From the NCBI RefSeq assembly GCF_000429685.1, contig NZ_AUCI01000002.1, positions 248,001 through 312,000 of the forward strand: a stretch of DNA of 64,000 nucleotides, written 5' to 3'. The notes below the pieces were generated by a model. That model was not told where the DNA came from, ran no database searches, and saw only the letters and a list, made by a program, of their open reading frames with translations. This document shows positions 43,094-51,472 of the stretch, piece by piece (the stretch's first letter is position 1; every line of letters starts with the position of its first letter). The DNA is from Salibacterium aidingense DSM 18341. Lineage in GTDB: Bacteria > Bacillota > Bacilli > Bacillales > Marinococcaceae. The position numbers and the translations under genes are program-made.

Positions 43094-43367
43094 AAAAAAA
43101 TTCTTCCGCCCTTTAAGAAAAAGGACGGAAGAATGTCACATTCCGCGGTACCACCTTCGTTAGATGAAAAACACATCTGTTTCCCATCCCGCTCTATGTT
43201 CCTGTATCGAAGGATAACGGCCGGGTTATTTCCCCGGCAGCTCCAGGGCGGGTTCAACAGCCGGCCTTCCCTGCAATGCTTTTCAGCCGGGGAGCACTGC
43301 TCTCTGAACGGAAGGCCGGCTGCTTACTATTCCCTTTCACAGCTGTACATTGTCGTCACGTTTTGTA
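43094..43367 (-). promoter_or_regulatory. T-box riboswitch, proline-type, upstream of proBAC
   Basis: Minus-strand leader. The T-box sequence AAGGTGGTACCGCGGAA is at 43142-43158. Downstream terminator stem ATTCTTCCGTCC pairs with GGGCGGAAGAAT and is followed by seven T (43094-43134). Stem I has AGTA (5' side) and GAA (3' side) flanking the specifier loop above a long GC-rich helix (AGCAGCCGGCCTTCC with its complement). The triplet after GAA is CCC (43250-43252), a proline codon. Uncharged tRNA-Pro would stabilise the antiterminator and allow proBAC expression. Confidence 0.92.
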
Positions 43368-43373
43368 TATATT

Positions 43374-43403
43374 ATTATCTGAAACATAGAAATGGTTTGT
43401 CAA
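43374..43403 (-). promoter_or_regulatory. Predicted promoter of the proBAC T-box leader
   Basis: On the minus strand TTGACA (43403-43398), 18 bp, GATAAT (43379-43374). A transcript starting near 43367 would include the complete T-box. Confidence 0.7.
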
Positions 43404-43460
43404 GTCCTTTACCTGATAAAATCATAACAGCCCATAACCGTGAACGAAAGGGGGAGGCTT

Positions 43461-44246
43461 ATGAGGGAGCGGTCTAAACACATCGTGATCACAGGGGCTT
43501 CCAGTGGTATCGGAAAAGAATTAGCTCGAAGGGCGGCTGAACAGGGTCATTATCCCATTCTTATGGCAAGATCTTTGCCAGCTTTACAGGAACTTCGAAG
43601 CGAATTACAAGCACAAGGACAAAAGTGTGCTATCTATCCAGTGGATGTTACAGATCCGGAAGAATGTGAGAATGCGGTTAACGATATAGAGCAGCGGTTT
43701 GATCAAATGGATGTCCTCATCAATAATGCAGGAGTCGGCGTGTTTGCCCCCGTAGATAAACTATCTGCAGAAGAAGCAGAACAAATGCTGAAAGTAAATG
43801 TACTGGGTCTCTTTTACATGGTGCGCGCTGTCCTTCCCGGGATGAAAATGCGCAGAGAGGGACTCATCATAAATATCGGTTCCCAGGCGGGGCGTATGGC
43901 AACACCGAAAGCTTCGATATATGGAGCGAGCAAACATGCGGTAATAGGGTTCAGCAATGCCCTTCGCCTTGAGGCTGCCGATTATTCTATAAGGGTAACG
44001 ACAGTTAACACAGGCCCCGTGCGAACGCCTTTTATCCGTAAGGCTGACCCCGAGGGGGGATATGAAAAAACCGTGGAAAAGTTTTTCCTGGATCCATCAG
44101 CGTTGTCCTATAAAATCATAAAACTAATCGATCATCCGCGAAGGGAACTAAATCTGCCGTGGTGGATGGCTGCTGTTTCCTGGATATATTCGCTGGCGCC
44201 GGGAGTAGTGGAACGGGCCGCAGGAAAACAATTTTATAAAAAATAA
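43461..44246 (+). CDS. Short-chain dehydrogenase/reductase (YqjQ-like)
   Basis: 261-residue classical SDR. Cofactor motif TGASSGIGKELARRAAEQG (about 13-31), NNAGVGVFAP, then catalytic Ser (NIGSQAG) and YGASKHA (Tyr-x-x-x-Lys). The C-terminal 40 residues (LNLPWWMAAVSWIYSLAPG) are hydrophobic and could bind membrane. Closest remembered relative is YqjQ/DltE-type; substrate unknown. Start ATG 43461 after AAAGGGGGAGG; an upstream GTG at 43440 lacks a site. Divergent from proBAC. Confidence 0.83.
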   Translation: MRERSKHIVITGASSGIGKELARRAAEQGHYPILMARSLPALQELRSELQAQGQKCAIYPVDVTDPEECENAVNDIEQRFDQMDVLINNAGVGVFAPVDKLSAEEAEQMLKVNVLGLFYMVRAVLPGMKMRREGLIINIGSQAGRMATPKASIYGASKHAVIGFSNALRLEAADYSIRVTTVNTGPVRTPFIRKADPEGGYEKTVEKFFLDPSALSYKIIKLIDHPRRELNLPWWMAAVSWIYSLAPGVVERAAGKQFYKK

Positions 44247-44326
44247 AGCGGGAAATTCTTTCTGTTGCCGTTTCGCGAGTCTCATGCTAGACTGAAAAAA
44301 ACGCTTAATATAAAGGAGACAGACGT

Positions 44327-44602
44327 ATGCATGTAGACCGCACAGGGATCGCAGTCTGGCTCCGTTCCACAAAACAAGTACGCCATCTGCGCAAATACGG
44401 AGTCGTATATTATGTGTCAAAAAGCATGAAATATGCTGTTTTATATTGCAATCTTTCGGATGTGGACGAAGTCATCCAAAAAATAGAAAATTTATCATTT
44501 GTGGAAAAAACGGAGCGTTCCAGGAAACCGGAAATCCGCACAGAATTCAGCAAACCAAGCACGCCAAAAGAAAATGCCTATGACTACAATGTTGGTATTT
44601 AA
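44327..44602 (+). CDS. ylbG: UPF0298 protein YlbG
   Basis: 91-residue conserved protein of unknown function. Typical: GIAVWLRSTKQVRHLRKYGVVYYVSKSMKYAVLYCN and the DVDEVIQKIENLSFVEKTERS helix; C terminus polar. AAAGGAGACAGACGT precedes ATG 44327. Normally directly follows ylbF; here it is 10.3 kb away. Ends 3-4 nt before repeat copy H. Confidence 0.9.
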   Translation: MHVDRTGIAVWLRSTKQVRHLRKYGVVYYVSKSMKYAVLYCNLSDVDEVIQKIENLSFVEKTERSRKPEIRTEFSKPSTPKENAYDYNVGI

Positions 44603-44605
44603 AAA

Positions 44606-44790
44606 GGCTGAGACAAATCATTAAAAGATTAAGTTCCCGAACGATTTCTAAATCGTTCGGGAATTTTTGTGTATCCTCTGATTATCAAAGCGTCAACATT
44701 CTCCGCTTTCACCCACAGGGCACAAGGGCGACATCTCCTCCAACTTCCTTTGGTCGTTGTCGCAATGTCTTCTTTGCCGGGGCACGGCTC
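44606..44790 (-). repeat. CGAACGAT hairpin element, copy H (reverse orientation)
   Basis: The element reads on the minus strand. Terminal stem TTCCCGAACGATTT (44634-44647) with AAATCGTTCGGGAA (44650-44663), 2-nt loop; end motif GATTTGTCTCAGCC on the minus strand (44606-44619). Body block 44701-44780 matches E, G and I in reverse complement (TTGGTCGTTGTCGCAATGTC side and GTCGCCCTTGTGCCCTGTGG side). It serves as ylbG terminator in the opposite orientation to the other copies. Confidence 0.8.
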
Positions 44791-44863
44791 GTATACAGGT
44801 GGTGGAATTGTTTCGAAACCCGAATTGTAATAGAATGACAGTGTAGAAAGAAGGGATTCTTTC

Positions 44864-46057
44864 ATGATGGACTGGAAGAAAAATTTATATATACTTACAG
44901 CTTCTATTTTTATCGTAATGGCTGCGATGACCATGATTGTTCCATTCCTGCCGCTTTATCTGCAGGAACTTGGAGTGACCGATCCTGCAAAAGTAAGCAC
45001 ATGGGCAGGACTTATTTTTGGTATTAATTTTTTTAGTGCCTTTCTTGTTTCTCCATTCTGGGGGCGGCTGGCAGACCGGCGCGGCAGACGATTAATGGTG
45101 CTTCGTTCCGGGTTTGGAATGGCTTTAGTCATGATTTTGATGGGCTTTGCCACCGGTCCGTGGAGCCTTTTCTTTTTTCGGCTATTGAACGGGACGATTT
45201 CGGGTTTTAATCCGGCCTCTATCGCACTCATTTCAACGAATACCCCTAAAGAATATGTAGGACGGGCGCTTGGTATATTACAGGCCGGCGCTGTAGCAGG
45301 CAGTATTTGCGGTCCGCTTTTTGGCGGAGTGATGGCAGAAATTATTGGATTCCGTATGATATTTAACATTACCGGAGTGGCCATTGCCGTTGCAGCGCTC
45401 ACTGTCCTATTTTTTGTGAAGGAGGAGTTCACACCCCCGGAAAATGAAGAAAAAACAAGTACCCGGCAGGATTTCAAAACGATCGCATCCATACAGCCGA
45501 TTCCGTATATTTACGCTATTATTTTCGTTATACAATTTGGCCTGGTAGGGATTAATCCACTCGTTTCTCTGTTTGTCGAAGACTTAAGCGGCGGAATGAA
45601 CAGTGCTTTTTTTGCCGGGCTGGCTGTATCCTCGATGGGATTTGCAAACATGCTGGCTTCTCCTAAACTGGGAAAATTAAGTGATTCTAAAGGCCCTCAG
45701 TACGTGCTGTTCGGGGCGTTAATTGGAGCGGCTGTGTTTTCTATCCCCCAGGCTTTTGTAACCGGCCTGTGGCAGTTGATTATCATGAGGTTCTTTACCG
45801 GGCTGTGTCTTGGCGGTCTATTGCCGGCGGCCAACACTTTAATACGCAGGCTGGCACCGGAGGGAATGGAAAGCAGAACCTATGGTTTTTCCAACAGCTT
45901 TTTATTTCTCGGCAACATGCTTGGCCCTATGGCAGGAGGCCTGATTGCTGGAATAACGGGAATCAGGAGTTTGTTTCTCCTTTCGGCACTGTTACTGTTT
46001 ACGGGGGTAATTATTATGAAAAAAAGAGTGGTGCCGCAATTAAAAAATACGCAGTAA
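44864..46057 (+). CDS. MFS multidrug efflux transporter
   Basis: 397-residue major facilitator with 12 helices, DHA1-type drug/H+ antiporter. Motif A between helices 2 and 3 is GRLADRRGRRLMVLRSG; helix 5 has the antiporter-type LGILQAGAVAGSICGPLFGGVM. A second motif-A-like GKLSDSKGPQYVL is in the C-terminal half. Similar to YitG/MdtG or NorA groups; drug range unknown. AAGGGA precedes ATG 44864. It lies between ylbG and rsmD, normally adjacent in B. subtilis, so it looks like an added gene. Confidence 0.85.
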   Translation: MMDWKKNLYILTASIFIVMAAMTMIVPFLPLYLQELGVTDPAKVSTWAGLIFGINFFSAFLVSPFWGRLADRRGRRLMVLRSGFGMALVMILMGFATGPWSLFFFRLLNGTISGFNPASIALISTNTPKEYVGRALGILQAGAVAGSICGPLFGGVMAEIIGFRMIFNITGVAIAVAALTVLFFVKEEFTPPENEEKTSTRQDFKTIASIQPIPYIYAIIFVIQFGLVGINPLVSLFVEDLSGGMNSAFFAGLAVSSMGFANMLASPKLGKLSDSKGPQYVLFGALIGAAVFSIPQAFVTGLWQLIIMRFFTGLCLGGLLPAANTLIRRLAPEGMESRTYGFSNSFLFLGNMLGPMAGGLIAGITGIRSLFLLSALLLFTGVIIMKKRVVPQLKNTQ

Positions 46058-46083
46058 CGCTACTTAGATTCACCACAGAACAA

Positions 46084-46118
46084 AAAAAGGCTGTTCCTCA
46101 GGGTTAAAGGAACAGCCC
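46084..46118 (-). terminator. Terminator-like hairpin in minus orientation
   Basis: GGCTGTTCCT (46089-46098) pairs with AGGAACAGCC (46108-46117). The T-run is on the minus strand only (AAAAAAA at 46082-46088), yet no minus-strand gene is seen ahead of it until ylbJ. May act weakly for the MFS gene or end an antisense transcript. Confidence 0.5.
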
Positions 46119-46355
46119 TGCCCGCATTTTACGGGCCATGGGAGAGGAGAAACCGGAGGAAGAACTTATGGGGAAACGTAAGCCTTCTCCGCGGTTGTCA
46201 GCAACATGGATTCATGCTGCTGTTTGTCAGTATGTACGGCCTTTCTGCGTTTTATACATGATCTGCGAAAAAACTCCCCTTATCGCGAGAATTATTTGCC
46301 TGTGCCGTATTTTGTGGTAGGATAAAAACCATATAGAGGAAAGGATATAACAAGC

Positions 46356-46907
46356 ATGCGCGTGATTTCTGGAAAATATAAAAGCAGGCCGTTAAAACCG
46401 GTACAAGGGATGAAAACCAGGCCTACCGCTGATAAAGTAAAAGAGGCCTTGTTCCACCGTATAGGGCCCTATTTTGAGGGCGGGGCTGTGCTTGATTTGT
46501 ATGCCGGGACAGGCAATCTTGGTATTGAAGCGCTCAGCCGGGGAGCGGAACATGCTGTTTTTGTAGATAAAAATCCCCAGGCAGTGAAAGTGATAAAACA
46601 AAACCTGAAAAGCGTGGGAATTCAAGAAGACACGGAAGTTTACTGTAACGAGGCCGGACGCGCTCTGAACGCACTGGATAAGCGCAATAAGAAATTTACG
46701 TTTATTTTCCTGGACCCTCCCTATGCTGTTAACGTACTCCCCTCATTATTGGAAAGCATTTCTGACAAAGGACTGGTACCACAGACTGGAACGATTGTCT
46801 GCGAGCATCACGCTTCCATTAGGCTCCCGGAACAAATCGGTGAATTAAACAGGCTGACGATGGAAAACTATGGGGACACCAATGTTTCGCTTTATATTAA
46901 AGAATGA
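46356..46907 (+). CDS. rsmD: 16S rRNA (guanine-966-N2) methyltransferase
   Basis: 183-residue SAM-dependent enzyme (YlbH) modifying G966 of 16S rRNA. Motifs: MRVISGKYKSRPLK, TRPTADKVKEALF, SAM loop VLDLYAGTGNLGIEALSRGA, and catalytic FIFLDPPYA. GAGGAAAGGATATAACAAGC precedes ATG 46356. coaD begins 15 nt later, a conserved pair. Confidence 0.95.
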   Translation: MRVISGKYKSRPLKPVQGMKTRPTADKVKEALFHRIGPYFEGGAVLDLYAGTGNLGIEALSRGAEHAVFVDKNPQAVKVIKQNLKSVGIQEDTEVYCNEAGRALNALDKRNKKFTFIFLDPPYAVNVLPSLLESISDKGLVPQTGTIVCEHHASIRLPEQIGELNRLTMENYGDTNVSLYIKE

Positions 46908-46922
46908 AGGAGGGAGCAGGCC

Positions 46923-47420
46923 GTGGCTAGTGTAGCGGTTTACCCTGGAAGTTTTGACCCTGTAACAAATGGGCATGTCGACATCATTGAAAGAAGTTCA
47001 AAAGTGTTTAATAAAGTAATTGTCGCTGTATTACATAACCGGAACAAAGAGCCTTTATTCACGGTGGACGAGAGAGTACAGATGCTAAAAGAATCGATTG
47101 AATATATTCCAAATATTGAAATCGATTCTTTTAACGGCCTGCTGGTCGACTATGTCCGTCACAAGCAGGCTAAAACGATCGTACGGGGGCTTCGGGCTGT
47201 GACCGATTTTGAATACGAGATGCAGGCTGCTTCCATCAACCGAAAGCTTGATCCAGAATTAGAGACCTTTTTTATGATGACGAATAATCAATATTCCTAT
47301 TTAAGTTCCAGTATAGTAAAAGAAGTGGCGAAATACGAAGCGGATGTGGGAGACCTGGTTCCGCCTCCTGTCCCCAAGTATTTATATGAAAAATACGGAT
47401 CGTCTCCATCTGATAGGTAG
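46923..47420 (+). CDS. coaD: Phosphopantetheine adenylyltransferase
   Basis: Coenzyme A pathway: 4'-phosphopantetheine plus ATP to dephospho-CoA; hexameric cytoplasmic enzyme, 165 aa. Motifs: [21 protein letters not shown] (with the T/HxGH nucleotide site), [41 protein letters not shown] (ISSTxVR-like). GTG start after GGAGGGAGCAGGCC. Its 3' end runs into repeat copy I. Confidence 0.97.
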   Translation: MASVAVYPGSFDPVTNGHVDIIERSSKVFNKVIVAVLHNRNKEPLFTVDERVQMLKESIEYIPNIEIDSFNGLLVDYVRHKQAKTIVRGLRAVTDFEYEMQAASINRKLDPELETFFMMTNNQYSYLSSSIVKEVAKYEADVGDLVPPPVPKYLYEKYGSSPSDR

Positions 47421-47436
47421 CATATTGTTTACCGAG

Positions 47437-47590
47437 GGCTGGGACAAAAGAATGGAAGTTGGAGGAGATGCCGCCCTTGTGCCTTGGGGTGAAAGCGAAG
47501 TATTTTGACGCCGCGATAGAAAGACGCATAAAATTTCCGAACGACTATGATTCGTTCGGAAATTTTTGTTTTGAAATAGTTTTGTCCCCC
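47437..47590 (+). repeat. CGAACGAT hairpin element, copy I
   Basis: Begins GGGCTGGGACAAAAG, enters the body block directly (47455-47500, AAGTTGGAGGAGATGCCGCC...), and ends AGTTTTGTCCCCC. Terminal stem AAAATTTCCGAACGA (47530-47544) with TCGTTCGGAAATTTT (47552-47566), 7-nt loop. Between convergent coaD and ylbJ, terminating both. It is the most compact complete copy: start motif, body, hairpin and end within about 155 bases. Confidence 0.82.
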
Positions 47591-47599
47591 TTCCTTTCT

Positions 47600-48808
47600 T
47601 TATGATTTTCTGGATGAGGTATGTAAACATAGCAAATAAATGCCTAAACAGGCGATTGTCATGATTCCTCCCAGGTTAGAGAACAAGTGTTCCGCGGTGT
47701 ACCAAATGGCTTCCGCTCCAGAGTCGTAGGCTGTTCCTGTCCCAACTGGTGTTTCCTGGCGGAGCAGATACAATGGTTCCCAGGCGGCATAGGTGATGAG
47801 AACGGCAAGGATGCCATGCAGCCATCTTGCCATAAAAAAAGGAGCATAACGAATGTCTGTTTCCGCCAGCAGGCTGGCAACCTGGGCATGGACGGAGAGG
47901 CCGCTGAACCCGAGGATGAAAGAAGTGATAAGTGCTTTTTCAAACATGGAGACCGAAGAAAGATCACTAACCAGCTTGCTGCCAACGGTGATTTCAAAAA
48001 AACCGGACAGCCATGGCAAGGCCAGTTCCTGTCCAAAAGATAGAATAGAAAGAAACATCCCGGGAAACCAGGCGAGAAAATTAATGATGTCTGTTACATG
48101 TAAAACGCGGTACAATACAGAAAATAAACAGATAAATCCGCCTATCATTAACAGTGTATGAATAGACGATACCACTGCGTCCCCCAGTTTTTTTCCAAAG
48201 GGGCGTTTGTCCTTTTTTTGTTCGTCAAGCAAGGCTTCCACCGCTGCTGAAAACGATAAGGAAGAAGACGAAGAAACGGAGGGATGAGAGCCGGGGGCGG
48301 AATAAAAACGCATAGCGATTCCAACCAGTGTATTCGCCGAATAGTGGGAAAAAGCAAGCAGTAAACCGAGCGCTGCATCGTGAAAAAAACCAACTGCGAC
48401 AGCGCCGCATATAAAAAGGGGATTCGAAGAATTGGTGAAACTTACTAGTCGTTCGGCCTCTTCTCTGCTTAATTTATTTTGTTTTCTTAGTTTAACGGTG
48501 AATTTAGCTCCAGAAGGAAACCCTGCTATAAACCCCATTGCCCATACAAATCCACCGCTGCCGGGCACTTTGAAGACCGGTCTCATCACAGGATCCAGCA
48601 GGACACCCATAAAACGTACAACCCCAAAAGCGATCAGAAGTTCTGCTGTCACGAAAAAAGGGAAAAGAGAAGGAAATACCGTTTGACTCCACATTTGCAA
48701 ACCATTTTTCGATGCATCAAGAATCTCTTTTGGGTATATAATCAGACAAGCGGCAAAAAAACTTGCGCAAAGAGCGCAGCTTAACATAATTATTTCTTTT
48801 TGTTTCAC
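47600..48808 (-). CDS. ylbJ: Sporulation integral membrane protein YlbJ
   Basis: 402-residue polytopic membrane protein (about 8-10 helices) of the nucleoside-recognition/Gate family (SpoIIIAA-linked YlbJ). Visible: FPSLFPFFVTAELLIAFGVVRFMG, FVWAMGFIAGFPSGAKFTVKLRKQN, SNSSNPLF-like FTNSSNPLFICGAVAVGFFHD and FILGFSGLSVHAQVASLL. Mutants in B. subtilis form defective spores; sigma-E expression. Start GTG 48808 with GAGGAGGCGC upstream; an earlier TTG adds seven residues. Between coaD and ylbL; ylbK is missing. Confidence 0.9.
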   Translation of the reverse strand: MKQKEIIMLSCALCASFFAACLIIYPKEILDASKNGLQMWSQTVFPSLFPFFVTAELLIAFGVVRFMGVLLDPVMRPVFKVPGSGGFVWAMGFIAGFPSGAKFTVKLRKQNKLSREEAERLVSFTNSSNPLFICGAVAVGFFHDAALGLLLAFSHYSANTLVGIAMRFYSAPGSHPSVSSSSSLSFSAAVEALLDEQKKDKRPFGKKLGDAVVSSIHTLLMIGGFICLFSVLYRVLHVTDIINFLAWFPGMFLSILSFGQELALPWLSGFFEITVGSKLVSDLSSVSMFEKALITSFILGFSGLSVHAQVASLLAETDIRYAPFFMARWLHGILAVLITYAAWEPLYLLRQETPVGTGTAYDSGAEAIWYTAEHLFSNLGGIMTIACLGIYLLCLHTSSRKS

Positions 48809-49005
48809 TATCGTGCGCCTCCTCAGCAAAATCCACAGGAAATATAAAAAGCAATGGGCCGGCCGCTCATGTTAAAATAAAATAATGTTGACAGGAGAAA
48901 TGCGGACTGGCCTTTCCTCCTACATGGATATGTATCCATCGCTTAGATTTAGACCATAAAAATAGATAGAAAAAAGACATACAAATGAGTGGAAGGAGAG
49001 GCATT

Positions 49006-50055
49006 ATGAAAAACACGAAACGTGGCGGCATGAAACGCAGCTGGATCATTCTCATCGGGTTGGTGTTGATTCTTGCTCTTAATCAAATCCCGCTTCCGTA
49101 TTACTATTCTCAGCCTGGAGAGGCTGCTTCTCTTGATGGAATGATAACGGTGGAAGGTGGATACAAAGAACACGGAGAATTTTATTTAACGACCATTCGG
49201 CAAAGACGGGCCAATATTCCCTTGTATATCTGGTCCCAATTTTCCTCCTACCGGGACGTCACGCCCACAGAAGACTTCCTGCGTGAAGGAGAGACAGATG
49301 AAGAATATTTTCACCGGCAGGAAATGTTAATGGACAGCTCCCAGGAAGCAGCAAAAATTGCAGCATATAAAGAGGCGGGACAAGAATACGAAGTCACCTA
49401 TCATGGGGTGAAAGTCTCCCAGCTGATTGAAGGAATGGACGCAGAGGATCACCTGCAGGAAAATGACTTAATTACAGAATTAAACGGAGAGTCGGTGAAG
49501 ACGCTGGAAGAAATGAATGCACGGCTGGAGGATATGGGAGCAGGGACTGAGGTGGAACTAACGGTTAAACGAAATGAAAAACAAAGAAAGGAAACCGTCA
49601 CAATAGATCCCTTCCCGAAGGATCTGGACAGTTCGGGAAGAGCCGGCCTAGGTCTTCTGTATCCCTATACAGAACGTGACGTTCAGTTCACCCCTGAGGT
49701 ACAGATTGAATCGGGGGCGATTGGAGGACCTTCGGCAGGCCTTATGTTTTCATTGGAAATATACAATCAGTTAACGGAGCAGGATTTGACCAGAGGACTG
49801 GATGTTGCCGGAACCGGGACAATGGACGACGAAGGAAACGTAGGGCGCATTGGAGGTATCGGTCAAAAGATAATAGCTGCCGAACATTCCAATGTTGATA
49901 TTTTCTTCGCCCCGGACAGCGACAGCGCCGCTCCTTCGAATTATGATACAGCAGTGGAGACAGCAGAAGAAATCGATGCAGAAATGGAAATCGTACCGGT
50001 GACACATATTGAAGAAGCGATCACATATTTAGAAAACCGGCAGGAAACGTCCTAG
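49006..50055 (+). CDS. ylbL: YlbL, PDZ and Lon-type serine protease (SepM-like)
   Basis: 349 residues: N-terminal membrane anchor (WIILIGLVLILALNQIPLPYYY), PDZ domain (about 120-200) and a C-terminal S16 Lon-like protease domain with catalytic Ser in SGAIGGPSAGLMFSLEIYNQL and Lys in GRIGGIGQKIIAAEH. Homologue SepM cleaves competence peptide outside streptococci; B. subtilis YlbL degrades the DNA-damage division inhibitor YneA with CtpA. Start ATG 49006 with GGAAGGAGAGG upstream. Confidence 0.92.
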   Translation: MKNTKRGGMKRSWIILIGLVLILALNQIPLPYYYSQPGEAASLDGMITVEGGYKEHGEFYLTTIRQRRANIPLYIWSQFSSYRDVTPTEDFLREGETDEEYFHRQEMLMDSSQEAAKIAAYKEAGQEYEVTYHGVKVSQLIEGMDAEDHLQENDLITELNGESVKTLEEMNARLEDMGAGTEVELTVKRNEKQRKETVTIDPFPKDLDSSGRAGLGLLYPYTERDVQFTPEVQIESGAIGGPSAGLMFSLEIYNQLTEQDLTRGLDVAGTGTMDDEGNVGRIGGIGQKIIAAEHSNVDIFFAPDSDSAAPSNYDTAVETAEEIDAEMEIVPVTHIEEAITYLENRQETS

Positions 50056-50061
50056 ACACTT

Positions 50062-51291
50062 CTACGTCCGCTCCTTCAAAATAATAGGCGGCTGCTCATA
50101 TTCCTGCCGCCATCTTTTTTTTCTTGAGGCAGGGGGAAGCGGGAGATAATAGGCCATAGCTGCTTTTTCATCGAGCTGCTGCTGGAGTGTTTTGTGCTTG
50201 GGAAGTTTAGAAAACAAAGGAAGCGCACACTGTTTTTTTACACGGTTTAAATACGCCTGTCCCTGCGGGTTCATTCCGAGTATACGGATGTGATCCGCTC
50301 CATTGGAAGCAAGGGCCGCTCCGGCTTCTTTTTTAAACGTTCCGGTCAACACCTGCACGGCAAAACGCTGGAGCCTGGTCCACGTATAGCGTTTTGTTTT
50401 CAATGCACTCATGAAAGCATGGAAAGAGTTTTCTGTTTTGATGAAAGATTGAAAGCGATGGTGAATGCCTTCTTCTGCCTCGTACAATTCAGACAGCAGA
50501 GAGGGGGAAAGGGTAAGCGCTTTGGCCTGTAAATAGGGATAGTATTTTTCCCAGTCATAAAAAAAAGAGCCATCGTTTATAAAAGATTCCATCACCTGAA
50601 AGGAGGCTTCCGGAACAGCCTCCTGCACCGTATGCACAGGCTGCTTCTCTTCAATCAGCCGGCGGCGGATGCTTGTAGCACTGGATATCGCGGACGAAGA
50701 CAGTGTTTCGTCATGATAGCCGGCCTGCATCCGTCGAACCGTTTCCGGCTGGATAGAGCTCTGCAGATCGTGGATAGCCTGTATGTAATGAAAACCAAGT
50801 ATATTATTAGGCTTCGTAAGATCGGGTAATTCCCGGTCCGGAGCGAGCTGCTGAAAAGCCATGGAAGCAGCTTTCGGGTAACTGAATCCCTGTTTACTAA
50901 AAGACTTTATGTAAGAGCTGTATTCTTCCCGCCGGGTTTGCAGAAATTCCAGCAATTTTAAAAAGGGTTTAATATCTCCCTGTTCGCTCCCGAAACAGAT
51001 GGTGTCCGTGCCGAGCTGTTCAAGAACAGATACAGCACCCCTGGCAAACCAGTCCGCATGCTGGCTGGAAAATATATAAGGAAGTTCCACTACTAAATCG
51101 GCTCCCGAGCGAAGGGCCATCTTTGTTCGCTCCCGCCTTGGCAAAAGCGCAGGCTCTCCGCGCTGCAAAAAATATCCGCTCATTACACAAATAACCACCT
51201 CGGCATCTGCTGCCTCTCTGGAAGCGTTTAAATGATATAAATGCCCGTTGTGAAAGGGGTTATATTCAACAATCAGACCGACAGCTTTCAT
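50062..51291 (-). CDS. tmcAL: tRNA-Met cytidine acetate ligase (YlbM/TmcAL)
   Basis: Makes N4-acetylcytidine at C34 of elongator tRNA-Met from acetate and ATP. 409 aa with nucleotidyltransferase-like N-terminal domain VGLIVEYNPFHNGHLYHL (HNGH), VICVMSGYFLQRGEPALLPRRERTKMALRSGADLVVELP, and the helical C terminus of the family. Start ATG 51291 after AAGGAGAG; a long frame from 51432 lacks a site. Convergent with ylbL (6-nt gap), so the pair shares the 3' region. Divergent from ylbN. Confidence 0.93.
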   Translation of the reverse strand: MKAVGLIVEYNPFHNGHLYHLNASREAADAEVVICVMSGYFLQRGEPALLPRRERTKMALRSGADLVVELPYIFSSQHADWFARGAVSVLEQLGTDTICFGSEQGDIKPFLKLLEFLQTRREEYSSYIKSFSKQGFSYPKAASMAFQQLAPDRELPDLTKPNNILGFHYIQAIHDLQSSIQPETVRRMQAGYHDETLSSSAISSATSIRRRLIEEKQPVHTVQEAVPEASFQVMESFINDGSFFYDWEKYYPYLQAKALTLSPSLLSELYEAEEGIHHRFQSFIKTENSFHAFMSALKTKRYTWTRLQRFAVQVLTGTFKKEAGAALASNGADHIRILGMNPQGQAYLNRVKKQCALPLFSKLPKHKTLQQQLDEKAAMAYYLPLPPASRKKRWRQEYEQPPIILKERT

Positions 51292-51472
51292 AAAGCTATT
51301 CTCTCCTTCTCGTCCTGAAAAAGTATTATCAAAAAAAGAATCTTTTCTCGATGAAAAAGACATGTTAAGATATAGAAATTCTCTTGTTCCTCCAGTATAA
51401 TGTAAAGAAAAAATATTGACAAATAAAGGCATGGTGGATATAATTACTCTTGTTGCCCAGAGGTGATACCCA

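Noticed and set aside
46171-46320. 50-residue frame with GGAGGAAG upstream, between the MFS gene and rsmD
   Set aside because: Good ribosome site, but the product is Cys-rich and shows no family or domain pattern. Judged chance.
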